Positions 62,817 through 64,000 of a stretch of DNA of 64,000 bases are shown here, in pieces; the stretch's first letter is position 1, and each line of letters opens with the position of its first letter. Both the position numbers and the translations under genes were made by a program. The notes beneath the pieces were generated by a model that was not told the DNA's origin, did no database searches, and saw only the letters and a program-made list of their open reading frames with translations. This DNA comes from an uncultured Litoreibacter sp. (lineage in GTDB: Bacteria; Pseudomonadota; Alphaproteobacteria; Rhodobacterales; Rhodobacteraceae). Where the stretch lies: NCBI GenBank assembly GCA_947494435.1, contig CANLUY010000002.1, positions 496,001-560,000 on the forward strand, read 5' to 3'.

Positions 62817-63400
62817 CAGGACGTGGACCTAATTGAGCGCCTTCGGCGCGCGCGATTCTTTGCATTGGCGCGCCGAAACACGGCACATCCTGCGCCTTAA
62901 GGTCAGAAGAGAGGTCACACCGGCAAGCTCTGCGGGGTTGTTTCTTATATGGAAACAACTGTGACAGGCAGCATTCTGATGAGCAGAAGAGAATCTGCAT
63001 TGTAAAATCTGCGTAAAACCTCCATTAAGAGGCTACGTTCCGGTGGACGCTTCAATGGCGCATTGGACGGTAGAGTTTTGCTGCGATGCGGCACGCCCGC
63101 CAAAAGTTAGGCTACAGGCGCCCCGCAAAACAGGATTAACGGTCTCTATTTGAGGCCAAAGCCGAGGTAATTTACCCGGCGTATTGAACGGGCAGGACCA
63201 AGAACGGCTCCTGTCGGAGACAAGAACGCGATGAGACGCGCAGGAGACAGACAGGCACATGAGGGCAGCGGCGTATGCGCTGTTCCGTCTGTAGATGTCC
63301 GCGCGTCCAGCTTCGCCCAAACAAGTCATTCCGCCAACACCACTGCACCACCCGGGCTTGATCCCGGGCGCAAGGCCTTTGCGGAATGCGAACGGACAAC
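62817..63400 (+). other. Structured intergenic region and rne leader
   Basis: 584 bases with no gene. In order: a 10-bp inverted repeat TTCGGCGCGC/GCGCGCCGAA (62842-62877) without a T run; a perfect repeat GTTGTTTC-N7-GAAACAAC (62937-62959); and, just before rne, a nested hairpin with outer stem CATTCCGC/GCGGAATG (63327-63388) and inner CCCGGG-CTTGAT-CCCGGG (63351-63368). RNase E messages often have long structured leaders that the enzyme cleaves to control its own level, and this fits. Confidence 0.6.
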
Positions 63401-64000
63401 ATGGCTAAGAAAATGCTTATCGACGCCACGCACCCCGAAGAGACACGGGTTGTTGTGGCAGACGGAAACAAAGTTGAAGAGTTCGACTTTGAATCAGAGA
63501 ATAAACGCCAGCTTGCTGGCAACATCTATCTCGCAAAAGTAACACGTGTAGAGCCGTCGCTGCAGGCGGCCTTCGTTGATTATGGCGGAAATCGTCATGG
63601 CTTCTTGGCGTTCAGCGAGATCCACCCTGACTACTACCAGATCCCTGTGGCCGACCGTCAGGCGCTGCTGGAAGAAGAGATGGAATATGCCCGCCAGCAG
63701 GCGGAAGAAGACGAAAAGCCCAAGAAAAGATCACGCTCGCGGTCCCGATCGCACAGTAAGGCGACTGAGGCAAAAACTGACGATGTGATTGTCACGGAAG
63801 ATGTGGCCCAGTCCGAAACGGACGCTGAGGCGATCCCTGGCATGGATGTCGTCGATCTCGACGACGCAGCAGAAGAAGAAAACACAAAGGCTCCGGTTGA
63901 AGAGGGCTCGTCCCCGATGGAGACTGTGGCGGAGACACCGGTGGAGACACCCGCCGCTGACGAAGATGACGACAGCGATGATGCATCTGAAGATGAAGCG
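63401..64000 (+). CDS. rne: Ribonuclease E/G, N-terminal part
   Basis: Partial gene, 200 codons, cut by the window end. MAKKMLIDATHPEETRVVV opens the S1-type N-terminal domain, with NIYLAKVTRVEPSLQAAFVDYG and RHGFLAFSEIHPDYYQIP (given in parts as FVDYGGNRHGFLAF). The sequence then leaves the S1 domain into a long acidic insert rich in Glu, Asp, Pro and Ser, which is usual for alphaproteobacterial RNase E, where it splits the S1 domain. The catalytic DEAD-like metal site lies beyond the end. It is the main mRNA decay nuclease. Confidence 0.92.
   Translation, partial: MAKKMLIDATHPEETRVVVADGNKVEEFDFESENKRQLAGNIYLAKVTRVEPSLQAAFVDYGGNRHGFLAFSEIHPDYYQIPVADRQALLEEEMEYARQQAEEDEKPKKRSRSRSRSHSKATEAKTDDVIVTEDVAQSETDAEAIPGMDVVDLDDAAEEENTKAPVEEGSSPMETVAETPVETPAADEDDDSDDASEDEA

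Noticed and set aside
1-64000. CRISPR arrays, insertion sequences, integrases, toxin-antitoxin or phage modules
   Set aside because: No regularly spaced repeats, transposase or integrase motifs, or phage genes were seen; the window reads as core chromosome.

Overview
The window reads as a stretch of chromosome from a marine alphaproteobacterium of the order Rhodobacterales (Roseobacter group). This rests on 5-aminolevulinate synthase rather than a C5-pathway hemA, a DUF1476 ATP-synthase zeta subunit, the lptF-lptG-lptD-surA-pdxA-rsmA chain, sulfur assimilation through DUF934/DUF2849 neighbours, DUF4167, DUF1638, and a CO-dehydrogenase-type maturation cluster. Genes are dense, many are joined by ATGA, GTGA or TGATG overlaps, and I see no rRNA, CRISPR array, insertion sequence, prophage or plasmid signal. 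There is one probable decayed gene, a flavin monooxygenase fragment.

Layout. 1-4.8 kb: tail of a molybdenum hydroxylase (probably aerobic CO dehydrogenase) maturation operon: MoxR ATPase, VWA protein, DUF1203, XdhC, molybdopterin-binding protein. 4.8-7.3 kb: infC with a non-canonical AUA start, an exported Ala/Glu-rich helical protein, and fpr. 7.3-12.4 kb: assimilatory sulfate reduction and siroheme operon (cysG-DUF2849-cysI-cysH-DUF934) with a divergent Lrp-type regulator. 12.4-22.2 kb: DsbA-like protein, M20 peptidase, hemA, RodZ-like protein, ispG, DUF1499, a small secreted protein, prfA-prmC, DUF4167. 22.3-29.8 kb: LPS export and outer-membrane biogenesis operon (lptF-lptG-lptD-surA-pdxA-rsmA). 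29.9-36.2 kb: pepA-holC and an RND efflux pair. 36.2-42.7 kb: monooxygenase relic, SGNH hydrolase, YHS protein, retropepsin-like protease, MarC, ABC-F, ndk, DUF4112, TfoX C-terminal domain, and a 35-residue ORF. 42.8-47.7 kb: SDR and BKACE divergent pair, tRNA-Asn, metallo-hydrolase, an orphan histidine kinase, tRNA-Ile2(CAU), and a membrane protein. 47.8-51.7 kb: purM-purN, rnd, a lipoprotein, sufE. 51.7-57.7 kb: a minus-strand run with parts of a split cobalamin-dependent methionine synthase (homocysteine methyltransferase, corrinoid protein, DUF1638), GST, an MprF-like protein and the zeta subunit. 57.8-64 kb: purC-purS-purQ, a DctB/DctD two-component pair whose regulator lacks GAFTGA, and the start of RNase E, cut by the window end.

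The window is mostly core metabolism and envelope biogenesis. The observations most worth checking are the AUA start of infC, the sigma-54-type regulator without its sigma-54 contact loop, the split methionine synthase locus with a perfect 10-bp inverted repeat just before the bmt ribosome binding site and inside the overlapping MprF reading frame, three convergent gene pairs sharing a TTAA stop palindrome, and the structured leader of rne. I did not find a clear wholly new multi-gene system, and coordinates and starts are from reading alone.
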